From Jiangellales bacterium (GTDB lineage: Bacteria > Actinomycetota > Actinomycetes > Jiangellales > Jiangellaceae), in contig JAUJNY010000003.1 of assembly GCA_030447955.1 (NCBI GenBank), positions 126,292-190,291 of the forward strand: 64,000 nt of DNA. The letters are read 5' to 3'. The notes under the pieces were generated by a model. It did no database searches and was not told the origin of the DNA. It worked only from the letters and a program-made list of their open reading frames with translations. Position numbers and translations under genes: made by a program. Every line of letters begins with the position of its first letter. Position 1 is the stretch's first letter. This document shows, in pieces, positions 51,630-62,915 of the stretch.

Positions 51630-52985
51630 TCAGCGCTGCGGTGACCAGCCCTGCGGGTCGACGCCACCGGGAACCGGCGCGGCCGGGTCGTACGGCTGCC
51701 GGGTGAAGATGAAGCTGGCGATGTCGAGGTAGCTAGGCGCGCCGTCCGTCCCGAGGAAGGGGCGCAGCACCTCGCCGGCGAAGTAGCCGTCCAGCCCGAC
51801 CCACCCACCGTCCGCCAGAGCGCGGAAGCGCGAGCGCCGCCCGGTGCCGGCCAGTGCCCCCAGCTCGAGCATGCCGTCACCGCGGAGCCGTAACGCGAAG
51901 GGAGCGGGTCCCCAGTACCAGGTGCCGAGCAGGGCGAGCACCGCCTGGTCTGGCGGCTGTTTCAGCGGCGTCCACTCCTGCGGCGATGCGGGCTCCAACC
52001 GGCGAGCCAGCCGCAGCAGGTCGACGGAGAGGTCCGGGTCGAGCCCGGCGGTTGCGTTGGCGAGGACGACCGCCCCGGTGCGCTCGGCGGGGTCCAGCAG
52101 CAGCTGGGCGAGGAACCCCGGCATCGACCCTCCGTGTCCCGCCAGGCTGCGCCTGCCGACGACGAACGTCTGTAGACCCAGGCCGTACGCCGCCGCGTCG
52201 CGCCCGGTGTCGGTGGCCCCCGGCCGGCGCATCTCCTCAACGGTGTCGACAGCGAGCTGCCCGCCGGTGTCGCCGAGCAGAAATGCGGCCCAGCGCGCCA
52301 GGTCTGCCGCCGTCGACCACAGCTGCCCGGCCGGTGCCATCGCTCCGGCGTCATGTGCCGGCTCGGGCAGCACCAGGTCGGCCCACGGATGGACGGCGAG
52401 GCCGGCGGCCGCCGGAGCCTGCGGCAGCAGTGTCGTCCGGGACAGGCCCAACGGTTCCAGCAGCTCGGTGGCCAGTGCCTGCCCCCACGACACGCCGCGC
52501 AGCCGCGCGACCACCTCGCCCAGCACGCCGAAACCGAGGTTGGAGTAGTGGAAGCGCGTCCCGGCGGGGTGGCGGACCGCCGCCGCGCCCAAGGAGGCGC
52601 TCAACGCGTCCCAGTCGCTCCCCGGGGTGCGCTCCCACCACGGCCCATCGGTCTCAGCCTGTACGCCGCCGGCGTGTCCGAGCAGCTGGCCGATCGTGCG
52701 GTCACCGATCCCCTTGCCGGCGACGTGCCGGTCCACCGGGTCGTCGAGCCGCAGCAGTCCCTCGTCGCGCAGCCGCAGCACGAGTACAGCGGTGAACGTC
52801 TTGGTGATCGAGCCGATCCGGTACTGCGTGTCCGCGCCCGGAGCCGACCCGTCGACGTTGCCGTATCCCGCCGACCACGCCAGCTCCCCGCCGCGGGCCA
52901 GGCCGGCCACGAGGGAGGGCAGCCGGCCGGAGCACTGGGCGCGAGCGGCCCGTACTCCCAGCCGGTGTTCGGTGGAGGGCAGCAC
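51630..52985 (-). CDS. Beta-lactamase-fold serine hydrolase
   Basis: 451 residues of the class C beta-lactamase/esterase/DD-peptidase superfamily. YRIGSITKTFTAVLVLRLR holds the S-x-x-K catalytic pair, FHYSNLGFGVLGEVVARL the Y-x-N, and LAGHGGSMPGFLA the H-G-G box. No signal peptide is evident, so it is likely cytoplasmic (an esterase or D-aminopeptidase) rather than a secreted resistance enzyme. The C-terminal 110 residues form a separate beta domain. Convergent with the kinase; 6 bases between stops. Confidence 0.88.
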   Translation of the reverse strand: MLPSTEHRLGVRAARAQCSGRLPSLVAGLARGGELAWSAGYGNVDGSAPGADTQYRIGSITKTFTAVLVLRLRDEGLLRLDDPVDRHVAGKGIGDRTIGQLLGHAGGVQAETDGPWWERTPGSDWDALSASLGAAAVRHPAGTRFHYSNLGFGVLGEVVARLRGVSWGQALATELLEPLGLSRTTLLPQAPAAAGLAVHPWADLVLPEPAHDAGAMAPAGQLWSTAADLARWAAFLLGDTGGQLAVDTVEEMRRPGATDTGRDAAAYGLGLQTFVVGRRSLAGHGGSMPGFLAQLLLDPAERTGAVVLANATAGLDPDLSVDLLRLARRLEPASPQEWTPLKQPPDQAVLALLGTWYWGPAPFALRLRGDGMLELGALAGTGRRSRFRALADGGWVGLDGYFAGEVLRPFLGTDGAPSYLDIASFIFTRQPYDPAAPVPGGVDPQGWSPQR

Positions 52986-53037
52986 TCGGGAACCGTAACG
53001 AGCCGCTGCCGGCTTTCCGCGGTGAGGGCGGCGCGCT

Positions 53038-53388
53038 TCAGCCCCAGCCGAGCTCGTGCAGGCGGTCGTCGTCGATCCCGAAGTGGTGAGCGACCTCGTG
53101 GACGACCGTCACCCGTACCTCGTCGACAACGTCGTCCCGCGACCGGCAGGCCCGCAGTAACGGCTGTCGGAACAGCGTGATGCGGTCGGGCAGCACGCCG
53201 GCGTACCAGCTGTCCCGTTCGGTCAGTGGGGTGCCCTCATACAGCCCCAGCAAGTCCCGGTCCTCGCCCGGCGGTTCCTCCGCGACCAGGACCACGACGT
53301 TGTCCATCACGGTGGCGAGCTCGGACGGGATCGTGTCGAGCGCGGTGGCGACCAGAGCCTCGAACTCCTCGGGCGACACGTCCAGCAC
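53038..53388 (-). CDS. Small zincin-like metallopeptidase family protein
   Basis: 116 residues. VTVVHEVAHHFGIDDDRLHE carries HExxH with a downstream Asp/His, the signature of the PF06262 minimal zincins. The upstream part has ITLFRQPLLRAC. These are cytoplasmic proteins of unproven activity; here it is a single small gene between the hydrolase and the tRNA cluster. Confidence 0.9.
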   Translation of the reverse strand: MLDVSPEEFEALVATALDTIPSELATVMDNVVVLVAEEPPGEDRDLLGLYEGTPLTERDSWYAGVLPDRITLFRQPLLRACRSRDDVVDEVRVTVVHEVAHHFGIDDDRLHELGWG

Positions 53389-53437
53389 CGGGCCATCCTG
53401 CCCCTGCCGGTATCGTCACACCCCGGCCCGGTCTCCC

Positions 53438-53510
53438 GCCCTCATCGTCTAGTGGCCCAGGACGCCGCCCTTTCAAGGCGGTAGCACGGGTTCGAATCCC
53501 GTTGGGGGCA
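53438..53510 (+). tRNA. tRNA-Glu (anticodon UUC)
   Basis: 73 bases. Acceptor GCCCTCA pairs with TGGGGGC (one G-U), anticodon loop CTTTCAA gives UUC, T arm CGGGTTCGAATCCCG, discriminator A. No CCA encoded. First of three tandem tRNA genes. Confidence 0.97.
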
Positions 53511-53547
53511 CGGTCGTCGCCGTCGTGTAAGGTCCACGTCGCTGCCG

Positions 53548-53621
53548 GGTCCCGTGGAGCAGTTGGAGTGCTCGCCGCCCTGTCAAGGCGGAGGTCGCGG
53601 GTTCAAGTCCCGTCGGGACCG
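53548..53621 (+). tRNA. tRNA-Asp (anticodon GUC)
   Basis: 74 bases. Acceptor GGTCCCG with CGGGACC, anticodon loop CTGTCAA gives GUC, T arm GCGGGTTCAAGTCCCGT, discriminator G. Lies 37 bases after tRNA-Glu. Confidence 0.97.
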
Positions 53622-53692
53622 CGCTATCCCGCCCCGGTGGGAGCCCTCCCCCGGAGCTCATCAAGGGACTCGGCTAGACTCCCCGCCTGCCC

Positions 53693-53766
53693 GGGCAGGT
53701 AGCTCAGTTGGTACGAGCGTCCGCCTGAAAAGCGGAAGGTCGGCGGTTCGACCCCGCCCCTGCCCA
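53693..53766 (+). tRNA. tRNA-Phe (anticodon GAA)
   Basis: 74 bases. Acceptor GGGCAGG with CCTGCCC, anticodon loop CTGAAAA gives GAA, T arm GGCGGTTCGACCCCGCC, discriminator A. The Glu-Asp-Phe order is common in actinomycetes. Confidence 0.97.
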
Positions 53767-53815
53767 CCACTCCAGTCGGTCGCCTCTGACAGCAGGGGCA
53801 ACCCGTGCCAGATCA

Positions 53816-54418
53816 TCAACTCACGGTCCCTCCGGTTCGAACGACTCTCCAGGTCGCCGGGAGCAGCAGCCCGGCGATCGCTGCTTTGACCAGCCCGCCG
53901 ACGATGAAGGGATAAAAGCCTGCGTCGAGCGCTTGAGCCGCCGAAAGATCAGCGACGGCGGCCAGCCACGGAACCCCGAAAGCAAAGATCACAAGCTGCC
54001 CGGCGATGAACAACGGCAGCGCCCGCGTCACCCGCCGGTCGTGCCCTTGCTGGGCAGCCAGTCCGATGAGCAGCGCCGCTGGCACAAAGCCGAGCAGGTA
54101 CCCGCCGGTGGCCCCGACCACCACCTCGACCCCGCCCGAGGCTTCGGAGTAGAACGGCAAGCCCACCGCGCCGAGCAGCAGGTAAAGCACCTGCCCCGCG
54201 ACGCCGCGGACCGGACCCAACGCCGCGGCCGTCAACACGACGGCGAGCGTCTGCCCGGTGATGGGCACCGGTGACCCCGCGACGGGGACGGCAACCTGAG
54301 CGAGCAAGGCGGTCAGCAGCGCAGCTCCGGTCACCAGAACGGCGTCGCGGACCCGTGCACCCGGGACAACGTCGGCCAGCACGGGCAAACGGACGGGCAG
54401 TGGGGCAGCGGCCGCCAT
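53816..54418 (-). CDS. bioY: Biotin transporter BioY
   Basis: 200 residues from ATG 54418, with GGAG upstream. About six membrane helices. VPVAGSPVPITGQTLAVVLT, LGPVRGVAGQVLYLLLGAVG, PFYSEASGGVEVVVGATGGY and PFIVGGLVKAAIAGLLLP are the BioY motifs (S-component of the ECF transporter). No bioMN ATPase/T-component is nearby, so it either uses a shared energizer or works alone. The upstream 150 bases hold no clear biotin operator that I can recognise. Confidence 0.93.
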   Translation of the reverse strand: MAAAAPLPVRLPVLADVVPGARVRDAVLVTGAALLTALLAQVAVPVAGSPVPITGQTLAVVLTAAALGPVRGVAGQVLYLLLGAVGLPFYSEASGGVEVVVGATGGYLLGFVPAALLIGLAAQQGHDRRVTRALPLFIAGQLVIFAFGVPWLAAVADLSAAQALDAGFYPFIVGGLVKAAIAGLLLPATWRVVRTGGTVS

Positions 54419-54575
54419 GACATCTCCAGTCGTCGGAGGACAGGTGGTGTCTAGCAGGACCTCGGCGATGTCCGAGTCAGGGGTCCGGCGAGGCGCGACG
54501 CCCGTGGCATCGTCGACCAGCGCACCGCCCGGGCGCATTGATCATGGAGGCGACCGGTCGCGTACGGTCGTCGGC

Positions 54576-54986
54576 ATGACGCCGGAGGAGATCGCCGACC
54601 TCGGGCACCTGCGCCGGGCGCGCGACCTCATCGACCGTGACTACGCCCAGCCCCTCGATGTCCCCGCCATGGCGCGTACCGCCCTGATGTCGCCCGCGCA
54701 CTTCTCGCGCAAGTTCCGTGCGGCGTATGGCGAGACGCCCTACTCCTACCTCATGACGCGACGCATCGAGCGCGCGAAGGCTTGTCTGCGTCAGGGGATG
54801 TCAGTCACCGACACCTGCGTCGCCGTCGGTTGCACGTCGCTCGGCTCGTTCAGCGCGCGTTTCACCGAGATCGTCGGCGAGACGCCGTCGCAGTATCGCG
54901 CCCGCGACCACCGCGCCCACGAGGCCGTTCCGTCGTGCGTGAGCATGGTCGCGACGCGACCGCGGCGTACCGCGGTCACGGTCTGA
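54576..54986 (+). CDS. Short AraC-family DNA-binding protein
   Basis: 136 residues from ATG 54576; an earlier ATG lies in the bioY leader. The two helix-turn-helices are present: LDVPAMARTALMSPAHFSRK and VTDTCVAVGCTSLGSFSARF, with FRAAYGETPYSYLMTRRIER between. It lacks the N-terminal ligand domain of AraC, so it is a DNA-binding-only regulator of the Rob/SoxS/MarA type. It precedes the VOC and UvrA-like genes on the same strand and probably controls them. Confidence 0.9.
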   Translation: MTPEEIADLGHLRRARDLIDRDYAQPLDVPAMARTALMSPAHFSRKFRAAYGETPYSYLMTRRIERAKACLRQGMSVTDTCVAVGCTSLGSFSARFTEIVGETPSQYRARDHRAHEAVPSCVSMVATRPRRTAVTV

Positions 54987-55045
54987 GAGCCCACTGAGCA
55001 GGATCGAAGAAGCACGCGACGGGTCGTTGCTCCTACGGTCGCCGC

Positions 55046-55444
55046 ATGGCTGTCACCGTCTCCGCAATGTTCATCCCCGTCCACGACCCCGACGCCGCGC
55101 TCGGCTTCTACCGCGACGCGCTCGGCCTGGAAGTCCGCAACGACGTCGCGTCCGACGGCTTCCGCTGGGTCACCGTCGGCGCCCCGGGACAGGATGTCGA
55201 CATCGTCCTATTCCAGCCGCATGGCGGTCGTTCGCAGGTCGAGGGCGACGCCCTTATGTCGCTCATGACGCAGGGGTCGCTGCAGGCTGCGATCTTCCGC
55301 TCCGACGACCTCGACGCCACGTTCGAGAAGGTTCGGGCAGCGGGCGCCGAGGTCCTCCAGGAGCCGGCGTCCCAGCCCTGGGGCGCGCGCGACTGCGCGT
55401 TGCGCGACCCCTCGGGCAACCTCGTCCGCATCGCGCAAGCCTGA
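55046..55444 (+). CDS. VOC-family (glyoxalase/bleomycin-resistance fold) protein
   Basis: 132 residues. FIPVHDPDAALGFYRDALGL and the C-terminal EPASQPWGARDCALRDPSGN carry the betaalphabetabetabeta VOC pattern with the N/C-terminal metal ligands His and a Glu/Asp replacement; SDDLDATFEKVRAAGAEVLQ is the central helix. It may sequester or convert a small molecule. Lies between the AraC-like and UvrA-like genes. Confidence 0.87.
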   Translation: MAVTVSAMFIPVHDPDAALGFYRDALGLEVRNDVASDGFRWVTVGAPGQDVDIVLFQPHGGRSQVEGDALMSLMTQGSLQAAIFRSDDLDATFEKVRAAGAEVLQEPASQPWGARDCALRDPSGNLVRIAQA

Positions 55445-55523
55445 CCGTCGTCCGCCCCGAGTCGAGTCAGGCGACGCCGATCGAGACCGCGAAGGCGAGC
55501 CCCGCCCAACACATGGAGACAGG

Positions 55524-57917
<2,394 letters not shown>

Positions 57918-57942
57918 TCGCGACCACCGCACGCTCGAGTGG

Positions 57943-58530
57943 TCAGCCCCCAGCGGGTCGGTAGGTGCAGATGAGCACCCCCGTGGCCGACGTCGAGGTC
58001 GAGACCAGCTCGAGGGTGCGCGCCTGGCCGTCGTCCGGGAACACCCGCTTGCCGCCGCCGAGCAGGATCGGTTCGATCATCAGGCGGTACTCGTCGACGA
58101 GGCCGTTCTGGATGAGCTGCGCGGCCAGGGAGGGACTGCCCATGACCTGGATGCCGCCGACGCTGTCTCGGAGGTCGCGCACCGCCCCGATCGCGTCGTC
58201 GCGGGGAAGCAACGTCGAGTTCGACCATTCGAGGTCGTCCTGAGTGAGCGTGCGTGACGCGACGTACTTCGGGATCTCGTTCATCCGGTCGGCGAAAGGA
58301 TCACCGGCGCGAGCCGGCCAGGCGGCCGCCATCGTCTGCCAGGTTCGACGACCGAACAACAGCGCCTCGGTGGTCCCCATCACCTCGTCGATGACCAGCC
58401 CCATCGTGTCGTCGAAGAACGGCATGGACCATCCGCCGTGTTGAAAGGCCCCGTCGGTGTCCTCTTCGCGCCCGCCGGGAGCCTGGACGACACCGTCGAG
58501 GCTCATGAAGTCACTGACGATGATGCCCAT
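57943..58530 (-). CDS. DHFR/RibD-fold reductase
   Basis: 195 residues of the RibD C-terminal/dihydrofolate-reductase superfamily. MGIIVSDFMSLDGVVQAPGG opens the fold, LLFGRRTWQTMAAAWPA and VMGSPSLAAQLIQNGLVDEY are the NADPH-binding blocks, and LMIEPILLGGGKRVFPD the strand before the C terminus. Cytoplasmic reductase of unknown substrate; such single genes are numerous in actinomycetes. Convergent with the UvrA2-like gene. Confidence 0.9.
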   Translation of the reverse strand: MGIIVSDFMSLDGVVQAPGGREEDTDGAFQHGGWSMPFFDDTMGLVIDEVMGTTEALLFGRRTWQTMAAAWPARAGDPFADRMNEIPKYVASRTLTQDDLEWSNSTLLPRDDAIGAVRDLRDSVGGIQVMGSPSLAAQLIQNGLVDEYRLMIEPILLGGGKRVFPDDGQARTLELVSTSTSATGVLICTYRPAGG

Positions 58531-58539
58531 CGCTGCTCC

Positions 58540-59229
58540 TCATTCGCGGTCCTGCCAGGTGCACACGCAGATCTCGTTCCCTTCGGCATCGGCCAGGATC
58601 CAGAACGAGCGGGCTTCCGCGTCGCTGACCAGCACGCCACCTGCCTCCAACGCTGCCTGCACGCGTGCGTCGGCCTCGTCGTGCGGCACGGTGATGTCGA
58701 AGTGGATGCGGTTGCGCTGCGGGCGCGGCGCATCCAGCTGCTGAAACCAGATGGCCGGGCCCTGCCCGACCGGATCGACGACCGCGTCGGTCGGATCCTC
58801 AGAGCCTGGCTCGTCGGCGTACCCCATCACCGCCTTCCAGAACGGCCGGATCGCCAAGATGTCCAGTGCGTCGATCGCGATCTCCAGCATCTGCACGGAC
58901 CGTCGGCCGTTCCGCGTGCTCGTCCCGGCGGTCGTAAGGCCGAGCGCATGGACCGCGTCGGTGATGCAACGTGACAGGTCGACGTCGGTGGAAGTGAGGC
59001 CGCCGATCATCGCCGTCCGCAGGCTCAGCTCGACGCGCTCGGGGCGCAGATCGACATGCAGGTGGCCGTCGGCGTCGTCGCCGCAAGCAGTCACTGCCGC
59101 TCGGGCGGCCTGGAGAGCTTGTGCGGTGGAGTTGACGTCGACGGACGTGACGAGGGTGCCGAGTAGGTAGCGCCAGGCGGAGTCCTCGATCGCTGCGGAG
59201 GCCTGCGTACGGGTCAGGACGTCGCTCAT
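58540..59229 (-). CDS. PCD-like domain fused to a VOC domain
   Basis: 229 residues from ATG 59229. The N-terminal 100 residues (AIEDSAWRYLLGTLVTSVDV, VDLRPERVELSLRTAMIGGL, STDVDLSRCITDAVHALGL) resemble pterin-4a-carbinolamine dehydratase, though the catalytic His cluster is degenerate. The C-terminal 120 residues are a glyoxalase-like VOC domain (LDILAIRPFWKAVMGYADEP, NRIHFDITVPHDEADARVQA). An upstream extension to 59799 is a shadow of the next gene. Function unknown; this fusion recurs in actinobacteria. Confidence 0.8.
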   Translation of the reverse strand: MSDVLTRTQASAAIEDSAWRYLLGTLVTSVDVNSTAQALQAARAAVTACGDDADGHLHVDLRPERVELSLRTAMIGGLTSTDVDLSRCITDAVHALGLTTAGTSTRNGRRSVQMLEIAIDALDILAIRPFWKAVMGYADEPGSEDPTDAVVDPVGQGPAIWFQQLDAPRPQRNRIHFDITVPHDEADARVQAALEAGGVLVSDAEARSFWILADAEGNEICVCTWQDRE

Positions 59230-59234
59230 GGCTT

Positions 59235-59717
59235 TCAGGTCGCCGGGACGCCGTCGGCCGCGCTGCGCAGCGCGGCGATGTCGAGCTTGCTCATGCCGAG
59301 CATTGCCTGCATGGCGCGCTGGGACCGCCCCGGGTCCGGATCGGTGAACAACTCCTCCATGCCGCTCGGTACGACCTGCCAGGACAGGCCGTACCTGTCC
59401 TTGAGCCAGCCGCAGGGCCCTTCGGCGCCACCGTCGGACAGCCGTTCCCAGTAGTAGTCGACCTCGTCCTGGGACTCGCAGCTGATCTGGAAGGAGACGG
59501 CCTCGGTGAACGGGAACTGCGGCCCACCGTTGATGCCGACGAACCGTTGCCCGTCCAGCTCGAACTCCACGGTCATCACCGTGCCGGCCGGGCCGGGCGA
59601 GCCCTCCGGATAGTGGGCGACACTCACGATCCGTGAGTTTTTGAACACGGAGGTGTAGAAGCCCGCGGCCTGCTCGGCCTCGGTGTCGAACCACAGATTC
59701 GGGACGATCTTCTGCAT
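59235..59717 (-). CDS. PhnB/3-dmu-9_3-mt-like VOC protein
   Basis: 160 residues from ATG 59717. MQKIVPNLWFDTEAEQAAGF, YTSVFKNSRI, VEFELDGQRFVGINGGP, ESQDEVDYYWERLSDGG and CGWLKDRYGLSWQVVPSGM match the PF06983 family in order. Despite the name it is not a methyltransferase. Possibly cotranscribed with the PCD-VOC gene (5-base gap). Confidence 0.92.
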   Translation of the reverse strand: MQKIVPNLWFDTEAEQAAGFYTSVFKNSRIVSVAHYPEGSPGPAGTVMTVEFELDGQRFVGINGGPQFPFTEAVSFQISCESQDEVDYYWERLSDGGAEGPCGWLKDRYGLSWQVVPSGMEELFTDPDPGRSQRAMQAMLGMSKLDIAALRSAADGVPAT

Positions 59718-59961
59718 GGCCCTGGCTCCTCTCCGGCGGCGGGAGCCCGCCCCCACCACGAATACTGCCCTGTAGACCGCCGCAGGGGCAGAAACTCATC
59801 GTCCTCCCGCAACCACCACGGGGAAGAAGCCGGGAAATCGGCGGCTACGGAGTGTTGTCCCGGGCCACGTCGGTCTGCCATTGTTCGCGACAGAACGTCG
59901 CGGGGGTCGCGGTCGCCACTCCGGGGACCGGCTCGACGGCGTCGCTACCACGGAGGTCCCC

Positions 59962-62841
59962 TTGACACGTAGGAGCCGGCAGACCCTTGTGGCTGTCGCA
60001 GCAGGTGCGCTCGTCGCGTCCACCGCGGCGGTCGGACTCAATCTCACCGGGGCGCCCGCCCCGGTGTCAGCCGTTTCCCCCGAGGGCGACGTTCCGAACG
60101 CCCTGGGCGCGCATCTCGAGCAGCTGCGCCAGTCCATCCCCGGCATGGACGAGTCCCGCGAGGGACCGTGGTCCGCGGCCGAGGACGAGTTCGAGGCGCG
60201 GGCGTACCCCGCGGACACGATCTCGATGGCCAAGATCGAGGGTGCGCGCGACGCCTACCGCAGGTTGGCGGCCAGCGGCCCGCCCAACAGCGTGCGGGTC
60301 GCGCTCCGTCAGGGCTTGCCTGCTGAAGACGCCTCCTCCTGGCGCCTGGTCGGCCCGAGCAAGGCGGTCTACCCGGACACCAAGTTCCGCAACGTCACCA
60401 ACTACGTGCCCAACCGGTACGTCGCTGGTGGCCGGACGACCGACATCGCCATGGCCGAGACCTGTGTGCCTGGCAACTGCCGGATTTACGTCACCCCTGC
60501 AGGCGGCGGCGTATGGCGTACCCACGATGCGCTCGCCAAGAACCCGAACTGGGACTACCTCGCCGGCCCCTTCGGCATCAACGCCGCCGGCAGCGTGACC
60601 ATCGACCCCAACGACCCGACCGGGCGGACGATCTACGTCGGTACGGGTGAGGCCAACATCTGCGGCAGCGGCTGCGTGGCCGGAGTGGGCATCTACCGGT
60701 CCACCAACGGCGGCAAGACCTGGCAGGGACCGATCGGCAAGAAGATCCTCGGCGGCAAGGGCATCGGCGAGATCATCATTAAGCCGGGCAACCCTCAGGT
60801 CATCTATGCCGCAACCACCACCGCACTGCGCGGCATGTCGTCGGTGTGCTGCGTCGGCGTCACGCGTCCCGTCCCCGGCGCGAAGGAGTGGGGCCTGTAC
60901 AAGTCCCGCGACGGCGGCCAGAACTGGCGCATGATCCACAACGGCACCCGTGACGAGAGTGAGTGCACCGGCAGCATCGAGCAGTTCCTCAACACCGAGC
61001 CCTGCTCCCCGCGCGGTGTCCGGCACATCAAGCTCGACCCGTCCGACAAGAACACGATCTACGCCGGCTCGTACGCCCGCGGCATCTGGCGCTCGAAGGA
61101 CCAGGGCAAGAACTGGACGCAGATCAAGGAGTCGCTGAACCCCGAGATCATCCAGACGCGGCCGGCCTTCGACGTCACGACCCTGCCCAACGGCAACACC
61201 CGCATGTACGTCCACGAGGGCAACTTCTTCGACCCCTACTCGCGGCTCTTCCGCAGCGACGACGTGGCCACCGGCCAGCCCTCGTTCAAGAACCTGACGA
61301 GCGCCAACCCGGCCGACCGTGGGTACGCGACGTACAACCAGTGCGGCTTCCAGTGCTGGTACGACATTTTCGTCTACACCCCGCCGGGCCACCCGAACAT
61401 CGTCTACACCGGTGGCTCGTACGCATATGACGAGACCGACGAGATCTCCAACGGCCGCGGTGTGGTGCTCTCGACCAACGCCGGGCGCAGCGGCACGGAC
61501 ATGACCTTCGACAGCACGGACCCGGTGCACCCCAACGGCCTGCACCCCGACCAGCACGCGATGGTCACCAACCCGAACAACCCGTTCCAGTTCTTTGAGG
61601 TCAACGACGGCGGCATCATGCGGTCGAACGGCAAGTTCGCCGATGTCTCCTCGTGGTGCGACGGTCGGACGTTCTCCGACCGCAACGAGGACGGGTCCAC
61701 TGCGGACGAGAAGGCGCGCTGCGAGCAGTTGCTCTCGCGGGTCCCGGAGCGGTTGAAGGGGATCAACAACGGCCTGTCCACCTTGCAGTTCCTGAGCCTG
61801 TCGGTGAGCCCGCACGACCCCGAGGGCAACCTGGTCCAGGGCGGCACGCAGGACAACGGCACCTGGGACACCAACGGCAACCGGGTCCGGTGGACCAACA
61901 TCATGATCGGTGACGGTGGCCAGTCCGGGTTCGACGCCAAGAACGAGAACTTCCGGTTCCACACGTTCTTCGACGTGAGCCCGGAGGTCAACTTCGAAGA
62001 TGGCGACATCGGGAAGTGGATCTGGACCGCGGACCGTACCTTCGGCATCCCGGACAACCAGTTCTACGCACCGGTGATCAGCGACCCCAAGATCAGCGGC
62101 ACGATGTTCGCCGGCACCGGGCACGGCGTGTACCGGACCAAGACGTACGGCCTGGGCAAGCGGTCGTACTTCGAGGCCCAGCGCAACTGCAACACCTGGA
62201 CCGGCAACTTCGACCCCGACAAGGCGCCGTGTGGCGACTGGAAGCCGATCGGTCAGCCGATCGCTGACACCAACGACGACCCGTACGACGCCTTCGACGG
62301 CGAGGCCGTGGTGCAGGTTGAGCGCACCCCGGCCGACCGCGACACGGCGTGGGCCGCGACCAACTTCGGCGAGGTCTACATCACCCGCAACGCCCAGGCC
62401 AAGCCGAACAACGTGGTCTGGAACCGGGTCGACAACGACTCGCCGATGACGCCGAACCGCTTCGTCAGCAGCATCGACGTCGACGACACCAACCCGCAGC
62501 GGGCCTACGTGTCGTACAGCGGCTACAGCAAGACCACGCCGGACACCCCCGGACACGTGTTCCGGGTGGACGTCGCCGGTGGTGTCGCCACCTGGAAGAA
62601 CCTGACCAACAACCGTGGTGACATCCCGGTCAACGACCTCGTGCACGACGAGGCGACCGGCGACCTGTACGCGGCCAGCGACTTCGGTGTGACGAGTCGC
62701 ATCAGGGGCAGCCGCACGTGGGCGGTGGCCGGTCCCGAGCTGCCGAACGTCACGGTGGCTGGCCTGACCATCGTGCCGGAGAAGCGGATCCTCTACGCCG
62801 CTACTCACGGTCGCAGCGCCTGGCGGCTCGACCTGCGCTAG
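59962..62841 (+). CDS. Large secreted BNR/Asp-box beta-propeller protein
   Basis: 959 residues from TTG 59962, chosen because CGGAGG lies five bases upstream and a signal peptide follows (LTRRSRQTLVAVAAGALVAS to VSAVS). After an N-terminal spacer comes a series of sialidase/VPS10-type blades marked by Asp-boxes: YRSTNGGKTWQG, YKSRDGGQNWRM, WRSKDQGKNWTQ. Many paired cysteines (CVPGNCRIY, CGSGCVAG, CCVG) suggest extracellular disulfides. It resembles xyloglucanase/VPS10-like propellers that bind or cleave polysaccharide or peptide; catalytic residues cannot be assigned. A 913-residue minus-strand frame here is an antisense shadow. Confidence 0.8.
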   Translation: MTRRSRQTLVAVAAGALVASTAAVGLNLTGAPAPVSAVSPEGDVPNALGAHLEQLRQSIPGMDESREGPWSAAEDEFEARAYPADTISMAKIEGARDAYRRLAASGPPNSVRVALRQGLPAEDASSWRLVGPSKAVYPDTKFRNVTNYVPNRYVAGGRTTDIAMAETCVPGNCRIYVTPAGGGVWRTHDALAKNPNWDYLAGPFGINAAGSVTIDPNDPTGRTIYVGTGEANICGSGCVAGVGIYRSTNGGKTWQGPIGKKILGGKGIGEIIIKPGNPQVIYAATTTALRGMSSVCCVGVTRPVPGAKEWGLYKSRDGGQNWRMIHNGTRDESECTGSIEQFLNTEPCSPRGVRHIKLDPSDKNTIYAGSYARGIWRSKDQGKNWTQIKESLNPEIIQTRPAFDVTTLPNGNTRMYVHEGNFFDPYSRLFRSDDVATGQPSFKNLTSANPADRGYATYNQCGFQCWYDIFVYTPPGHPNIVYTGGSYAYDETDEISNGRGVVLSTNAGRSGTDMTFDSTDPVHPNGLHPDQHAMVTNPNNPFQFFEVNDGGIMRSNGKFADVSSWCDGRTFSDRNEDGSTADEKARCEQLLSRVPERLKGINNGLSTLQFLSLSVSPHDPEGNLVQGGTQDNGTWDTNGNRVRWTNIMIGDGGQSGFDAKNENFRFHTFFDVSPEVNFEDGDIGKWIWTADRTFGIPDNQFYAPVISDPKISGTMFAGTGHGVYRTKTYGLGKRSYFEAQRNCNTWTGNFDPDKAPCGDWKPIGQPIADTNDDPYDAFDGEAVVQVERTPADRDTAWAATNFGEVYITRNAQAKPNNVVWNRVDNDSPMTPNRFVSSIDVDDTNPQRAYVSYSGYSKTTPDTPGHVFRVDVAGGVATWKNLTNNRGDIPVNDLVHDEATGDLYAASDFGVTSRIRGSRTWAVAGPELPNVTVAGLTIVPEKRILYAATHGRSAWRLDLR

Positions 62842-62868
62842 GTGTCAACCACAACGCACAGCACGAAG

Positions 62869-62900
62869 GAGAGGGGCCGCTACGGCGGCCCCTCTCTTTC
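62869..62900 (+). terminator. Rho-independent terminator
   Basis: Perfect 12-bp stem gagaggggccgc (62869-62880) with gcggcccctctc (62885-62896) closed by a TACG tetraloop of the very stable UNCG class, followed by TTTC. It ends the propeller gene 27 bases after its stop. Confidence 0.9.
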
Positions 62901-62915
62901 GTAGGATCGGCGGTC

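Noticed and set aside
60067-62808. A 913-residue minus-strand open frame
   Set aside because: Antisense shadow of the propeller gene in high-GC DNA; no signal, domain or ribosome-binding site.
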